Shown: one piece after another, positions 1-11,480 of the stretch
How positions within the stretch are numbered: position 1 is the stretch's first letter
Layout of the letters: the number at the start of each line of letters is the position of its first letter
NCBI GenBank assembly: GCA_030762935.1
Contig: CM060900.1
Span: 107,350,620-107,414,619 of the forward strand
Origin: Hymenopus coronatus
Taxonomy: Eukaryota; Arthropoda; Insecta; Mantodea; Hymenopodidae
Direction of reading: 5' to 3'
DNA length: 64,000 nucleotides
Notes under the pieces: generated by a model
Told to the model about the DNA's origin: nothing
Database searches by the model: none
The model's input: the letters and a program-made list of their open reading frames with translations, nothing else
Position numbers and translations under genes: made by a program

Positions 1-142
1 TAGAGACCAGCATTCAATAAGTAACATGCCTATGATAAATTTTCAAAATGAGGAATTCAGTTTTGGTTTTCATTATTTCATGAAAGTATGCCCCACAGGG
101 TAATTTTTATAAAAAGTTACTGACTAGACAGATTGACCCACT

Positions 143-371
143 ATGGGCCACGTCATGGTTAAGTTGTTAGACCATTCGCCTCTCACCAAGGCGGACATGC
201 TGTATGTAAGAATTGTGGTGGACAAAGCGGCGCAGAGGCGTGTTTCCACCGGGTTCTCCGGTTTCCCCGCCATCGCATTCCACCATTGCCCCATCTTCAT
301 TCTATGTTTCATCAGTAGTATCGCCTGCGGTACCTATTTAGTAAAATCGGGCGTTAAAAATATAAAAAAAA
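143..371 (+). mobile_element. SINE, family SA, diverged full-length copy
   Basis: A tRNA-derived short repeat. The head keeps a box-A-like stretch (TGGTTAAGTTGTTAGACC) and the family body follows: GTGGTGGACAAAGCGGCGC, the GGTTTCCCCGCCATC block, and the 3' end GGGCGTTAAAAA running into an A-rich tail. About eleven copies or pieces of the same family occur in the window. The B box has been lost here where AGAATTG replaces the CGATCCC region, so this copy is old and probably silent. The open frames crossing it are incidental. Confidence 0.85.
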
Positions 372-540
372 AAGGATTTACACACTCAAAGCTAGATATA
401 ACGCTCAGAGATTTGTACTTTGTAGCGTGGTGACAAGTGAAGGGATAAAATGCGGAACGAAGATGCGGAAATAAACATTCATTAAACACTCACTGGATAG
501 TAGAGGCTAAGGAAGTTTGTGACCGTATCGCCCAGGCAGT

Positions 541-1000
541 CCACATCGACTCCAGAATTTTGATCACCGTTCTGTAGAAAATCTAATTCAAAGTGAGAGC
601 TTTTCGCAATATTTAAAAACATTTGCTCACGACGAGCTTTATATCATTATTCAACATTATAATATTTTAGACAAAATCCAACTGAAAGCGCAGCTTGCTG
701 TCAAACGACATAATTTGCTATTATTCAAGTTAATGTTATCAGAAAATTTAACCGAAGCCTTTCGGGAACTCTTAAACCTCCTCAGAATACTTCTAACTAC
801 AACTGTGACAACTGCTCTTCGATGGATCAAAATCTTCCTAAGGAATACAATGACAAAACGTCTTTCTGCACTTACAATGCTGTCCATTAAGAATAAAAGT
901 ATTCGAGGCTTAGATGATTTCAACAGCGGGGTCATGAACACGTTTTTCAAGCCTAAAATTGGCGGATTTATTTCATTTTACGTCAGTAATTATGTGAGTT
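541..1000 (+). pseudogene. hAT-type (ZMYM1-like) transposase, C-terminal relic
   Basis: A frame stays open from about 541 to 1041 with no plausible ATG start. It reads like the C-terminal end of hAT transposases and the host ZMYM1-like proteins derived from them. A helical stretch around ELYIIIQHYNILDK is followed by LLNLLRILLTTTVTT and then by the hATC dimerisation piece FLRNTMTKRLSALTMLSI and DFNSGVMNTF. In the family, the segment after the TT-VTT motif normally carries an ER-FS core before the LKRIK-FLRNTM block. Here about nine residues are missing, so TTVTT runs almost straight into LRWIK. That deletion plus the absent N-terminal catalytic part make it non-functional. No zinc finger, RNase-H part or terminal repeat was found nearby. 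Assignment rests on motif memory, not a search. Confidence 0.7.
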
Positions 1001-1531
1001 TTTATGATTTCATCAACTTGTTTTCATGTTGTATCTTATAGCACGCGATCCATTTTAGCCATGAGCCGCCTCTGTCAAGCCTTCAGTGCGTGTAGCCTTC
1101 GACCAAATCAGAGGCCAGTAAAGCCTTCTGCTTTGATTATTATTATGAATCAAAGGCCAGCAGTATATTGGCTTCTTATTGTATGAAACACTTCCTGGAA
1201 CTGCATTTTAGCTCTTTTGCATTTGGTATTTTGTTTTCATGATTCCCGTGTTCTGAGCATTCTATCTAATTAAAAATTGGTGTACAATCCTCGTTAACAC
1301 GTAGCTATGGTTCTAAGGGAAGGACTCGATGAAGGGTGTATTGGAATCAAACAGATCATTAACCCCAGGTACAGTGGAAAATGAACCTTCATTGCTCGAT
1401 AGGACTGGTTTCTTTGCTTCCAGGAAAAATGTGTCAATGAATGCAGAATTGTAAAATAAACCGGGCATACACTCAAGTTAAGGGCAGACTTCTTTACCTA
1501 AAAATTAGTAAACATATGTATTTATATGCAT
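1001..1531. other. Unannotated AT-rich stretch
   Basis: No gene or repeat family recognised. The only structure is around 1105-1165, where the words AATCAGAGGCCAG and AATCAAAGGCCAG repeat and GCTTTGATT is followed by its near reverse complement AATCAAAGGC, giving a small hairpin. Confidence 0.5.
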
Positions 1532-2346
1532 AAAATATCTGATATGTTTCATTTACATAAGTTGTTCTAGCTGTTCTACAAACCAATTTGTTCTTACAAA
1601 AGATTCTTTCATCTACGTCATGTTAACCAAGATGAACATTAACAGAAATGGTCTTATTACTTGCTTCCTTGTAAGTATAAAGGAAATAAGGGAATACATT
1701 AATTTAACGCGATAGTCAACTATTTTAATAGGTGGTCGCTATGTGAAACAATTGAGGTTCGGTTCGCTTTACATGGTCCCGTTTGAGAAATGTTAATTAG
1801 TTTAAAATTGAAACCAATAAAAATAAATATCTCGAAAACGATCAACTCTACAAGAAAAACGCAAGGGACATAAATTATGTGCTTCAAAAGGATCTACATT
1901 TTTGAGTAGTTAGTTTTGTATATCTCTTATGGTTTAACCGTTATGCAAAACTCAACCAGCATAAAGAACCCTTCAGAATATACATTTTATTTGTAATGTG
2001 AATATTTTTAATATGCGGTATTTTAATCAATTGTTAGATCCATTTTGAGAAAATAAAAAATTTCAAAAAGTGTAAAGGGTAGTTAGGGGTGAGGGGGCTT
2101 TCCTGAAAATCCTCGTGTCGCATCCTTGGAAGATACTGAACTTTAAATACCGAGTTTAGTATTTAACCGACTTTTCGTTTTTGAGCTATGCTGTCCAGAG
2201 ACACACACACGGGCCTTTTCTTAAATGCTTTTTTCGGACCTTAAAACATATACTTCCGGTGAACTCCCGGTACGGAATTTTCGGGTGGAATACAATACCT
2301 TCTCTATCCACTATGTACATTTACATACGGGCTTGAGAAAGTAATA
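1532..2346 (+). mobile_element. Family H element (Helentron-like), near-complete copy
   Basis: Starts at ATCTGATATGTTTC and continues through the family landmarks: a region matching CATGTTAACCAAGATGAACATTAAC, TAAAGGGTAGTTAGG, an ACACACAC tract at about 2201, the CTTCCGGTGAACTCCCGG block and the GGGTGGAATACAATACC block. It ends at TTGAGAAAGTAA, a one-base variant of the TAGAGAAAGT terminus. The 5' subterminal ACTTTCTCTA motif is decayed to AGTTGTTCTAG. Confidence 0.85.
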
Positions 2347-2380
2347 TGATTATCGTCGCCACGACATAAGGGTATTTTAT

Positions 2381-2411
2381 TGCAATAATAATAATAATAC
2401 TATAATAATAC

Positions 2412-2453
<42 letters not shown>

Positions 2454-2455
2454 CT
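2381..2455. repeat. (AAT)n microsatellite
   Basis: Trinucleotide AAT/TAA run, interrupted twice near 2400-2412, directly after an H copy end. Confidence 0.95.
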
Positions 2456-2469
2456 ATTACATCTACAGT

Positions 2470-2672
2470 ATTAACGTGGGGCGCAGAGTATCTGGTGCGG
2501 AGAAACCGGGTTTCACTGTCGTTAACCAGTGCAGGGACTTTCTGCCCCGCTGGGAGGACTGGGTATGTATCCTTTCATCATCCCCAATCCGCGGAAGGGA
2601 AATGAACACCACCACCGTGATATTATCTTGCCTGAACGTCGAAATCGGGTTGTGGTTTCTCCCACAATCATA
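2470..2672. repeat. Possible dispersed repeat, SG-related core
   Basis: A GC-richer block in AT-rich surroundings. It shares CCCCGCTGGGAG followed by CTGG with the SG SINE at 48654-49104, but no tRNA-like head or poly-A end is clear. Treated as a likely old interspersed repeat. Confidence 0.35.
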
Positions 2673-2795
2673 ATCAAGAATATATACTGATAACATCCAT
2701 TGCCAAACTTAGAAGTTGAGGTACAGTAGTTTTTAGTTTCTCGTAAAAGTTGCACGTCGTTTGCTAAAACAAAAACATTATACGTAACAGAGAGA

Positions 2796-3531
2796 AAAAT
2801 GTGATGTATTACACACACATGACTTTCTCTAGCTGCTCTACAAAGAAACTTCTTACAAAAGATTATTCTTTTTTCTACACAATGCTAATTGAGATAAACA
2901 TAAGCAAAATGTTCCTATTACTTAGTTCCTTATAAGTAGAGGGGAACTAAAGGAATTCGCTATGCTAAAGTGATAGTCAAATGTTTCAAAAGCGGTCGTT
3001 ATGCGCTTGTCATTGCTAATCACTTCTTTTCTTGGCCAGGAGTAGAACAAAAGAAAAGCGGTCACTTCCTGTCTAAGAAAAGTAGCCTATGTCTTACGGT
3101 TTACTAGTTGTGCAAAATTCACTATCTTCAGAAGCTATTCGCAGAAAATTCAAGATATAAATTGGAATGTTGGAAATGGCTTAAAATGTGGTACTTTAAT
3201 CAAAATCGTGAGAGCCATTTTTAAGTAAAACAAAATTTCTGAAAATGCTTCCATGAAAGGGTAGTTGGAGATGGGAGATATTCTTGAAAATCTGCGTGTC
3301 ACATCCTCGGAAGAATACCAAGTTTGCTATTTAACCGTCTTTAAGTTTTTCAGCGATTCTGTCCACAGGCACACATACACATACATACACACACGCGCGC
3401 GCGCGCACGGAATTTTTTCTGAAAATGCTTTCTTTTTTGGATTCAGGGGGTCCTAAAACATGTATTCCTGGTGAAATCTCGGTATCGAATTTTTGGATAC
3501 AATACAATACCTTCTATATACACGTATCTCT
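2796..3531 (+). mobile_element. Family H element, 3' end eroded
   Basis: The 5' end is well kept: GTGATGTATTAC, then CATGACTTTCTCTAGCTG, so the subterminal 10-mer ACTTTCTCTA is intact. The CA tract (3367-3408) has grown into mixed CA and CG steps. The family block GGTGAAATCTCGGTATCG is present, but the final TAGAGAAAGT is missing after CTTCTATATACACG. Confidence 0.88.
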
Positions 3532-3920
3532 GCAATTTTCACCTCGCATAATATTTGTAGAATAAACTAAACGCATCAGTACTAAATATTTTATCACAAA
3601 TCCACAATTATAACACCTCAATATTTCATTGATCGAATCACTCGTTGTTGAGTATACAATGACAATAAACATACAATGACCGAACTGCCTGCTTTTGTTG
3701 GCATTTTCTCACAGAAGAATGTGGGTATATTCCACCTGCTACTTAAAACTATACAGTTTATTGTTATCTGTATTCTAAGAAAGAAGTATTTTTTAGAACA
3801 TACTGAAAACCCATTAAGACAAATTTACACAAGTATTTCCTTAAAAATATTGGCATTTTTAAAATGTCCTCAAAACATATAAATCGAAATGCAGCTTATC
3901 CTGGTTATTATATAGTTATT

Positions 3921-4576
3921 ATTTTATGAAAATATCATATGTGATATATTCACGTGACTTTCTCCATTCATTCTTCAGCAAATTTATTATAAAAAAGGAA
4001 TCTTCTATCTGCTTCACGTTAACGAGAAAAATTTTACAGAAATACTTTTTTACATATTTCCATGTAGATACAACGGTATATATATATGCACAAATGGATC
4101 CCAATAACAAGAAATATATCGGAAATGGTTAACACCACAAGAAAAGTACTTCATATAAATTATGGGTTTTGGCTACATCTACATATCTTGTGTGGTATGC
4201 GTTTGTTTAATTCTTATGGTTTACTGGGTATGCAAAAATCATCCAGAATGGACAGGACTTCAGAGGCTATTCCCAGAAATTCCAGCACAGACATTTAATT
4301 TCTCATAAGCATATCTTAAACATGTAGTATTTAATCAAAGTTGTTTTAACCATTTGTGAGAAAACACACACACACGCACACACACACGCACGCACGCACA
4401 CACACACACACGTGCACGCGGACGACTTTTTTATGAAAATATTCTTTTTTGTACAGAGTACCTCAAAACATATATTTCCGGTGAAATCTCCACATTGAGT
4501 TTCTGGGTGGAATACATCATCTTCATCGTCTTTTCTACCTATGTAGGTACATTGTACGTGGTATAGAAAGAAAAAA
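3921..4576 (+). mobile_element. Family H element with internal deletions
   Basis: Begins with CATATGTGATATATTCACGTGACTTTCTCC and ends at GGTATAGAAAGAAAAAA, a degraded TAGAGAAAGT end. It is about 200 bp shorter than a full copy. A CA/CG tract spans 4364-4411. Confidence 0.82.
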
Positions 4577-4845
4577 GCCCAGAATATGACTTTATTTTTA
4601 AATTTATTGTAGAAAGACCAGATAATAAAATTAAAATATCAAGATATGCATTTATACACTACATAAAAACCACTTCATTTTCATCAGACTGCTGTAAAGC
4701 CGGTTTACATCACTTTGAAAGTTTAAAAAAGGGCGCGCGGTAACAAATATTATCTGTTAATATTTTTTATAATTCGCCCCAATGGGTGATACACGTAAAT
4801 AGTAGGGTCAGACTGAACAATTGAATGCCAATGCGCGAGATTTGC

Positions 4846-4895
4846 CGCGTGGTGGCCGAGTGGTTACACCACTCTCCGGTCTCCAAGGCATACAT
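4846..4895 (+). mobile_element. SA SINE head fragment
   Basis: GTGGTGGCCGAGTGGTTACACCACTC matches the tRNA-like head of family SA, including a box-A-like TGGCCGAGTGG. The match stops after the CTCCAAGGC word, with no B box or body. Confidence 0.5.
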
Positions 4896-5322
4896 GTATC
4901 TCCATATGAAAAACTTAATTCCAAATGAAAACTCAGTAAAAACAATTACAGTACATCAACGGAATGTAAAGAGAATTAAAAGTATAGGACGGTGTATTTA
5001 AATGGAGTTTAAACATCAATTTTGCTTTGTATAGGTACATAATTGGAGCATAAAATTATATTTTATTTTTTGCCCGTAAAAATATTCACTTAGGATTGAT
5101 GTATTCATACTATATATACCTGACGCTAACTACTTCCACTTTTAAAATAGATGAAATTGGACATCACTTTGATTCTGTTCCGTTAATGATATCCTTTCCC
5201 ACCATTAAATGTAATGTTTAGGAACAAAACAGAATGTATTAATTTATTTTCACCCTCTCCACTTAGAGAGGATGTTCCAGCTTGGGTGCTTGCCATAGGG
5301 CGGCAGAATACTCGTGACTCAC
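4896..5322. other. Unannotated AT-rich stretch
   Basis: No repeat family or coding relic recognised. Confidence 0.5.
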
Positions 5323-5611
5323 CGAAATCTATCTATATCATTCAATACGACACGGAATTGGGGCCAAACTGTCGTCACGTCTGAAGGTAATGTTGGAATC
5401 AAGTGGAAAGAAGCGCAAGCACTTGTGTTATGACTTACACCCAGTGCCACACTTCCAACTAGGCTCCGAGAAGTTTTGCAGCATATGTGCGGGTCATATA
5501 ACTCAGCCGAGCAGAGTTGGAGCAGCCTGCCTTCGAAGAACACGCCCAAGATAAGGTGCACTTCGAACATTTGGCGCCATGCACCAAAATGACCCAAGAT
5601 AAATTTAACAC
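5323..5611 (-). other. Candidate host exon (unidentified)
   Basis: An open frame of about 95 codons on the minus strand in a GC-richer, apparently single-copy island. Its downstream border reads TTTCG/GTGAGTC, close to a consensus splice donor. Its upstream border can be read as GTACGTAG/GTG, a modest acceptor without a strong pyrimidine tract. The peptide has several cysteines (LCSAELYDPHICC) and hydrophobic patches but I recognise no domain. It could equally be a chance open frame. No matching block occurs elsewhere in the window. Confidence 0.22.
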
Positions 5612-6102
5612 CTACGTACAGACTGTATCAAAATTGATGTAACAAACTTCTGGAGATGATTCTTACGATTATAAACTGTCCATTGAACGTATGTCATACA
5701 ATGCATTGTTACTGATTTACAGGCTGATACTATACAGTATGTACAGTAGCCGCAAGTAAGAGCTGGCGAGCGTGTCCTATCCTACAATGAGTAGGTATTT
5801 AGGTACTACTGTACATATAGGACAAAGCAAACTACACTCTATATTTACATAAATGAAACTGGTGGTCAAACAGTCAACAGATTATAGTCTTCAAATGAGT
5901 CTAAATCCTGCAGTACGTCAACTCGATACCTGATGTATTCAGGACAACAAAGATTGCCCTGAAATATTCATTTTCTGAATATTAGCCTCTCCTAAAGTTT
6001 CAAGAAATAGTATTCCTTAACTTCATAAAATACCAGTTATGTAGTATGCTTGTGAGTTCGATACCATTATCATAGTAAGTATCACTTTATAGAAACAAGA
6101 TA
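5612..6102. other. Unannotated AT-rich stretch
   Basis: Nothing recognised on either strand. Confidence 0.5.
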
Positions 6103-6893
6103 AAAAAATCTGATGTGTTCCATTCACATGATCTAGTTTTTCAGTAAACAAACTATTTGTATAAACAATTATTCTTTTATGCTAATCGAAATAAATCGAA
6201 ATAAATAAGAGCGAAATAATCTTATTGCTGCTTCTTTATAAGAAAAAGGAAAATGAGAGAATACACTATGCCAAAAGACAGTCACGTCTTTTAAAAGCTG
6301 TCGATGTGCGATTGCCATTGAAATGCGGTTCGCTTTCCAAGGGCAGAAGTAAAACAAAAGAGAGATGAAACGGACAAGAGTTCCTGTTTGAGAAAAGTGT
6401 AGGTATTTAAAATTGAAACCAATAACACGGAATATCTCGGAAATGGTTAAACATAAACTGCATATGTCATAAATTATATGTTTTAACGAGATCTCAATTT
6501 TTTTCCGTGGTACATTTTTGTCTATCTCTTACGCTTTACCAATTAAGCAAAATTCATCCAGAATGAAGAGGACTTCTGGCATATTCCCAAGATATTTAGA
6601 ATCAAAATGTTATTTGTAATCTAAATATCTTCAATATACGGCATTTTAATCAAAATCGTTAGAGCCATTTGTAGAAAACCAAAAATTGCGAGAAATGTTC
6701 CACCTAAAGTGTAGTTTGGTGTGGAACATTTTCCTGAAAATCTTTGTATTGTATCCTTGGAAGATATTAAACTTAAATACCAAGTTTGGTGTTTTACGGA
6801 TCTTTCATTTTGAGTTATGTTGCCTAAACACACAGACACACACACGCACACACATACACCGACGTTTCAGTTTATATAAATGCCCTTAAAATG
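6103..6893 (+). mobile_element. Family H element, 3' part truncated
   Basis: Starts TCTGATGTGTTCCATTCACATG. The subterminal motif is shortened (CATGATCTAG). It runs through the CA tract near 6830-6858 and stops shortly after, meeting the reverse-oriented copy at 6897 tail to tail. Confidence 0.88.
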
Positions 6894-6896
6894 TTA

Positions 6897-7764
6897 TTTT
6901 TTTATCTTCTTTAACACATATGTGCATTTTGCAAAGTAGATAGAAAAGGCATTGTATTTCATACAAAAACTCAATACCGAGATTTCACCGGAAATGTATA
7001 TTTAGAGGATCCCTGAATCCTCCCCAAAAAGCATTTTGTAGAAAAATGTATGTGCATATGTGTGTGTGTGTGTGTCTATGGACAGCATAAATTAAAAACT
7101 AAAAACCGGTTATATACCAAACTTAGTATCTACCAAGGATATGACAGGAATGTTTTCAGAAATGTCTGCTACCCCAACTATCCTTTAGATGGAACATTTT
7201 TCGAAATGTTTGATGTTCTAAATATGGCTCTAACGATTTTGTTTTATATGTTGTATATTAAAGATATTTACTTGGTAAATAAAATATGTCCTGAATTTCT
7301 TGGAAATAGCCCCTGAATTCCTCTTCATTCTGAACGAGTGTTGTATAACTGGTAAAACATACCGCACAAAAATGTATATCTTTTTAAAACAAGCAATTTA
7401 TGTCGTATGTAATTTTTTTCTAAAGCTAACCATTTCGGTGATATCCTCTGTTGCTGGTTTCAATTTTAAAACACTTTAGCTTTTCTCAAACAGGAAGCCT
7501 ACAGCCGTTTCATATCTCTTTTGTTTTACTCCTGACAATGGAAAGAGAACCGAATTTCAATGACATTCGCATAGCGACAGCTTTTCAACGATTTGGCTGT
7601 CTCTTTAGCCTAGTATACACCCTCACTTCCCTTCTACTTATAACGAAGTAAATAATAAGACCATTTCTGGCAATGTTTATCTTGATTAGCATTAGGTAGA
7701 TAAAGGAAATCTTTAGTAAGAATAGTTTGTTTGCAGAAGACAGAGAAAGCCATGTGAATTAATT
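6897..7764 (-). mobile_element. Family H element, full-length, reverse
   Basis: Read on the minus strand it starts at the CATGGCTTTCTCTG end (7764), with one substitution in the subterminal 10-mer, and ends near 6905 with a degraded AAAGAAGATAAAA terminus. All internal blocks are present, including the CA tract (as GT at 7057-7075). A 66-codon open frame at 7451-7651 recurs in other copies at the same place; see the findings. Confidence 0.88.
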
Positions 7765-7802
7765 ACTACTTATGCACCTTCCAATAGTATAAATAAAAGT
7801 AG

Positions 7803-8255
7803 CGTTACATTCCACCCAAAAATTCAACACCGATATTTAAACAGCACTATGCGCTCTGAGGTTTCTGAATAACATAGTTTTTTAGAAAAACGTCCGCAAC
7901 CATGCATGCGTGTGTTTGTGAGGAGCAAAATTCAAAAAGGAAAAGTGAACGAACACCATTTAAGTTCAGTCATCCAAGGATGTGGCACTCAGATTTCTGT
8001 CATTCGAAACTACTCTTTACATGGCAAACTTCCGTTTGCGTTGAAAAGCTTTCGCGATTTTGGATTTTCTGAAAAAAAAAAATGACTGTAACGATTTTGA
8101 TTAAAATGTCATTTGATTAAAATACTTGAAAGAACAAAGAATATGTATATATTGATTTTTCTGCGAATGCCCCGTGAAGCCATCTTCAACTTTTGTATAA
8201 TTAGTTAAGAGATAGACAAAATCTTACTACCAACACATTAAAATCAATCTCTTGA
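7803..8255 (-). mobile_element. Family H fragment, both ends missing
   Basis: Covers the 3' half of the family in reverse, from TTCCACCCAAAAATTC (about 7810) to the block matching AGAGATAGACAAAATCTTACTAC near 8240. Both terminal motifs are absent. Confidence 0.78.
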
Positions 8256-8289
8256 TCCGTTTGAATAAGTTTAGCTTTGCGTCTTCCTT

Positions 8290-8530
8290 ATACCTAAATG
8301 CGTAAATGAGTGAAGAAATCTTTTAAAGAGAGGATCAGAGAGAAACTAGGAAATTTTAAGTTGTCTGAGAACATGCAACAATATATAACCAACTGTAAGG
8401 AAATCTCGGATGGAATGGAAGATTACTGCATTACAAAATTACTACTAAATTACAAACCCATATGCAGGAGAACCATTGGCAGACCGAAAAAAATATTTAA
8501 ACAGCAATTAGTCCATTTATGGAACAGGCC
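8290..8530 (+). pseudogene. LINE C-terminal tail relic
   Basis: The frame open at 8310-8615 starts as a conserved LINE tail: ERIREKLGNFKLSENMQQY, then a short spacer and YKPICRRTIGRPKKIFKQQL. Insect non-LTR retrotransposons of the craniofacial-development-like group end with a very similar N-W-H-M spacing followed by a GRR-GRP-KRW signature. Only this last domain of about 75 residues is present. No reverse transcriptase precedes it, as expected for a 5'-truncated LINE insertion. The frame then runs by chance into the SE SINE that begins at about 8540. The missing tryptophan of GRPKKRW (here IFK) suggests decay. Confidence 0.65.
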
Positions 8531-8539
8531 TTTGGAGAG

Positions 8540-8785
8540 TGCTTCCATGGTAGAGCGGTCAGCGAGCTCAATTATTATCCGGTGGTCCCGCCTGGGGCGG
8601 GGAATTTTTCTTTAACCAGAATTTTCCCTACACCCACAAGGTATGGAAGTATGCATGTGAGAACGAATGATCGTGTATTTTGACACAAACAGTTAACGAC
8701 CCAACGTTAACGAACCTCTACCCAATGAGTTGTTCATAATTCAAAGCTCCCGATATGACCATATATGTTAAAAAGAACATTTTGA
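8540..8785 (+). mobile_element. SINE, family SE, diverged copy
   Basis: Matches the copy at 20278-20545: GGGGAATTTTTCTTTAACC, then CCCTACACCCACA, GGAAGTATGCATGTG, and a 3' end CCCGATATGACCATATATG. The tRNA-like head keeps a box-A-like GGTAGAGCGGTC, but the B box is degraded. It sits directly after the LINE tail. Confidence 0.78.
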
Positions 8786-8799
8786 GCTTTAATCCCTTG

Positions 8800-8800
<1 letters not shown>

Positions 8801-8836
<36 letters not shown>
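8801..8836. repeat. (GATG/ATG)n microsatellite
   Basis: Uninterrupted GAT trinucleotide run of about twelve units, placed just after the SE SINE 3' end. Confidence 0.95.
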
Positions 8837-10264
8837 GACTTTTATTTCTATTAACAAGAAAGAGGTAGGTAGAAAAATAAATTTTTTTAATACTTTAAGT
8901 TTAATACATAAATATAAATAACTAAATAAATATGAAAGCAAGAAAAAAATAAAAGTGAAAGCTGGACTGTAATTTCACCATAATGTTGAAGAGAACATGT
9001 ATTACATAATTTATGTACAACGTGCTCTTGAGGAACTGTGCCATTGCAGTGTGTGTATGCGAGTCCGTCATTTGCCATACTATGTACGGTAATGTTACTT
9101 CGCATAAAAATAGATGGTCATTTGGCTCCAATTTATTCATTTTCATTTTAATAAGCCACTGTAACTTCCAAAACTTCGGAAAATGTTGCATTGATGTGCC
9201 TTTATTGGCCTAATTGCTGCAAACGATTGCATCACAACCGGACATATCTAAACACTGAATATGTAATCTGTTCATCACTATATCACTGTTATGATGAAAT
9301 GAGCCGAGAAATCTGATAATATTTGGGGCACACTTCTAAACGCACATTAGAATATGTTTGCAGCTAGCAATAAAATACAATATTATGAGACTAGTGAAAG
9401 GAGAATTCGAATGCAAAATTTCAGAGTATTCGATTCTTAGATGTTCTCGAAATATTTCGAATGCTTGATGGTGTATTCGAATACTGCACTCGGATAGGTG
9501 CAGCTGCACCGAGCTGAATCGAGACCTCGTCTCGAGCATAGCTTCACCTAAATTTGATTGTTGCTCATACTTAAAGGTCACTCATACTGTTGGGCACTTG
9601 GCGGGGAAGAGCGGAGGGGTGTTATGAGCGATTGACGAAACAGCCTACGATATAATCACTTGGCCAGGATGGAACATGATAATATGTTATGAAATAAATT
9701 AATAATCTTTACGCGTCAACTTTTCATCCCGAAGCTAACGAGCTGTTCCCAAACAATTCTTTCGTATTCATGATCTGTATCGTGGCGTAATGGAATGTGC
9801 AATGCGCAATCGACTAATTTCAACTAATGAAAATAAATATTATAAAATTAAACGAATTACGCTTACATAATATGGATTTTCAAGGACTCCATATCAAAAT
9901 GATCTTACCTAACTGTATATGATCTGCTGTTAAGGGGACTGGGAAAAATAATTCAGTTTTTCATATTATTAATAATAATAATAATAATTAATAACAGTAA
10001 CAATAATAGAGCAAGTAACGGATTGTTGGAAACATGGTGTTTTATTCAAAGCAATAACAAGGCGAGATGGTTGCACACTTTTTGGGCTCATTGTAATATT
10101 AAGAATAATATCCGGAAGTTTTATTGCTGAAATCAAACTGCAGGTGTATAAAAATAAAAATTATCTACATATCTACGCCCTTTAAATTTGGTGACGCCCC
10201 CTTTCACTTCGTTAGTGTTCAGTTTTCCAGCCATAACTTCTGAGTTCCATTAGCATACAGTTTA

Positions 10265-10269
<5 letters not shown>
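8837..10269. other. Unannotated stretch with a perfect palindrome
   Basis: No gene or named repeat. Between 9395 and 9480 the word ATTCGA recurs several times. A 14-bp perfect palindrome GGTGCAGCTGCACC lies at 9497-9510. A short AAT run lies at about 9968-9990. Confidence 0.5.

Positions 10270-10319
<50 letters not shown>
10270..10319. repeat. (CA)n microsatellite
   Basis: Pure CA run of about 25 units, the longest in the window and not inside an H element. Confidence 0.97.
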
Positions 10320-10320
<1 letters not shown>

Positions 10321-10614
10321 AGCGCAGAGGGGAAATTTTGGCTTTCTGTTGGTGTCACTGTCATTTTGCTGCTCCTAGACTAGGAAGATGCTGACTATGG
10401 AGTTAGAGACTTCTAATTTAACTAAATGAAGGGTTATTTTGCTCATTTGTTGTCAGGCTTATTTATTCATTTATTTAATTTCCGGTGCGCTCATCTCTGA
10501 AACTACTCAAGCTATTCAAATTTTAGCCACCTATACTATATATATTGTATTTGTTAAAGCTAAGGCAGGTATTAGTGGTTCATAGTTTAATCTCAAAAAA
10601 TAAAATATGATACG

Positions 10615-10659
<45 letters not shown>

Positions 10660-11159
10660 ATGTAAGAAAAATCATATATAACAAAATTATGCCAGTCAAA
10701 TTCTTTCAAATTGCTTTAATAGCTCAACAAAGGTAGTTACTGAGAGCAGTAAATTTTGATTACCCGATCTTCAGTAGTTCAGGAAATGAGCGCACCAGAA
10801 AATCACAAATTTAACATTGCTAAGATAGGGTGTACCCAACCCTTTAACATAAATTTAGCAGTAATATAATGCATTAGTTTGCTCTCTTATTTCAAGATAC
10901 TTAACTAACCTGTATTAGTATACAACTCGTCAATAATGACGAATTGTTTGCCTCAAACTAATTAGCAAAGTCAATAAACAATTTTGAATATACGTCTATA
11001 AAGATAGGCAACAAGATGTCTATGGATATATTTCAAAGAAGTAATACAAATTTTAACAAACCTGTATTTTGCTGACTCATGAATATTACATCTCATTACG
11101 TTAAAGAATTTCGCGATTTTCAAGGTGACATAGATTTTGAGACCGTTAGTCGGCCTCGC
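10320..11159. other. Unannotated stretch with (TA)n
   Basis: Contains a pure TA run at 10624-10658. No coding or repeat-family match otherwise. Confidence 0.55.
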
Positions 11160-11177
11160 TGCTACTACTACTGCTGC

Positions 11178-11253
<76 letters not shown>

Positions 11254-11377
11254 TTATTATTATTATTGTTATTATTATTAGTAGTAGTAGTAGTAGTATT
11301 AGTATTATTAGTATTTGTATTATTGGTATTATAGGTATTATTGGTATTAGTGGTATTAGTATTAGTATTATTATTAT
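11160..11377. repeat. (TTA)n microsatellite with degenerate flank
   Basis: A long TTA run from about 11178 to 11255, followed by a degenerate zone of TTA, GTA, TTG and GTATTA steps to 11377. Open frames across it (poly-Ile, poly-Tyr, poly-Asn) are artefacts of the triplet repeat. Confidence 0.95.
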
Positions 11378-11480
11378 TACTTCTGTTAATTATCAATCAT
11401 TTAATGTATTTAAAAGTGTATAAAGCTAGCTTCTAGCAAGTACAACTCAAAGTTATTTACCAAACTTGACTGTTGAAGAG

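Noticed and set aside
3367..4411. CA/CG runs as Z-DNA or regulatory sites
   Set aside because: They occupy the CA-tract position of H elements and have simply expanded.
8310..8615. A complete 101-residue protein
   Set aside because: Only the first three quarters resemble a LINE tail; the end is SE SINE read through by chance.
10971..11423. Long open frames of poly-Asn, poly-Ile and poly-Tyr on both strands
   Set aside because: They are translations of the TTA microsatellite, which lacks stops in several frames.
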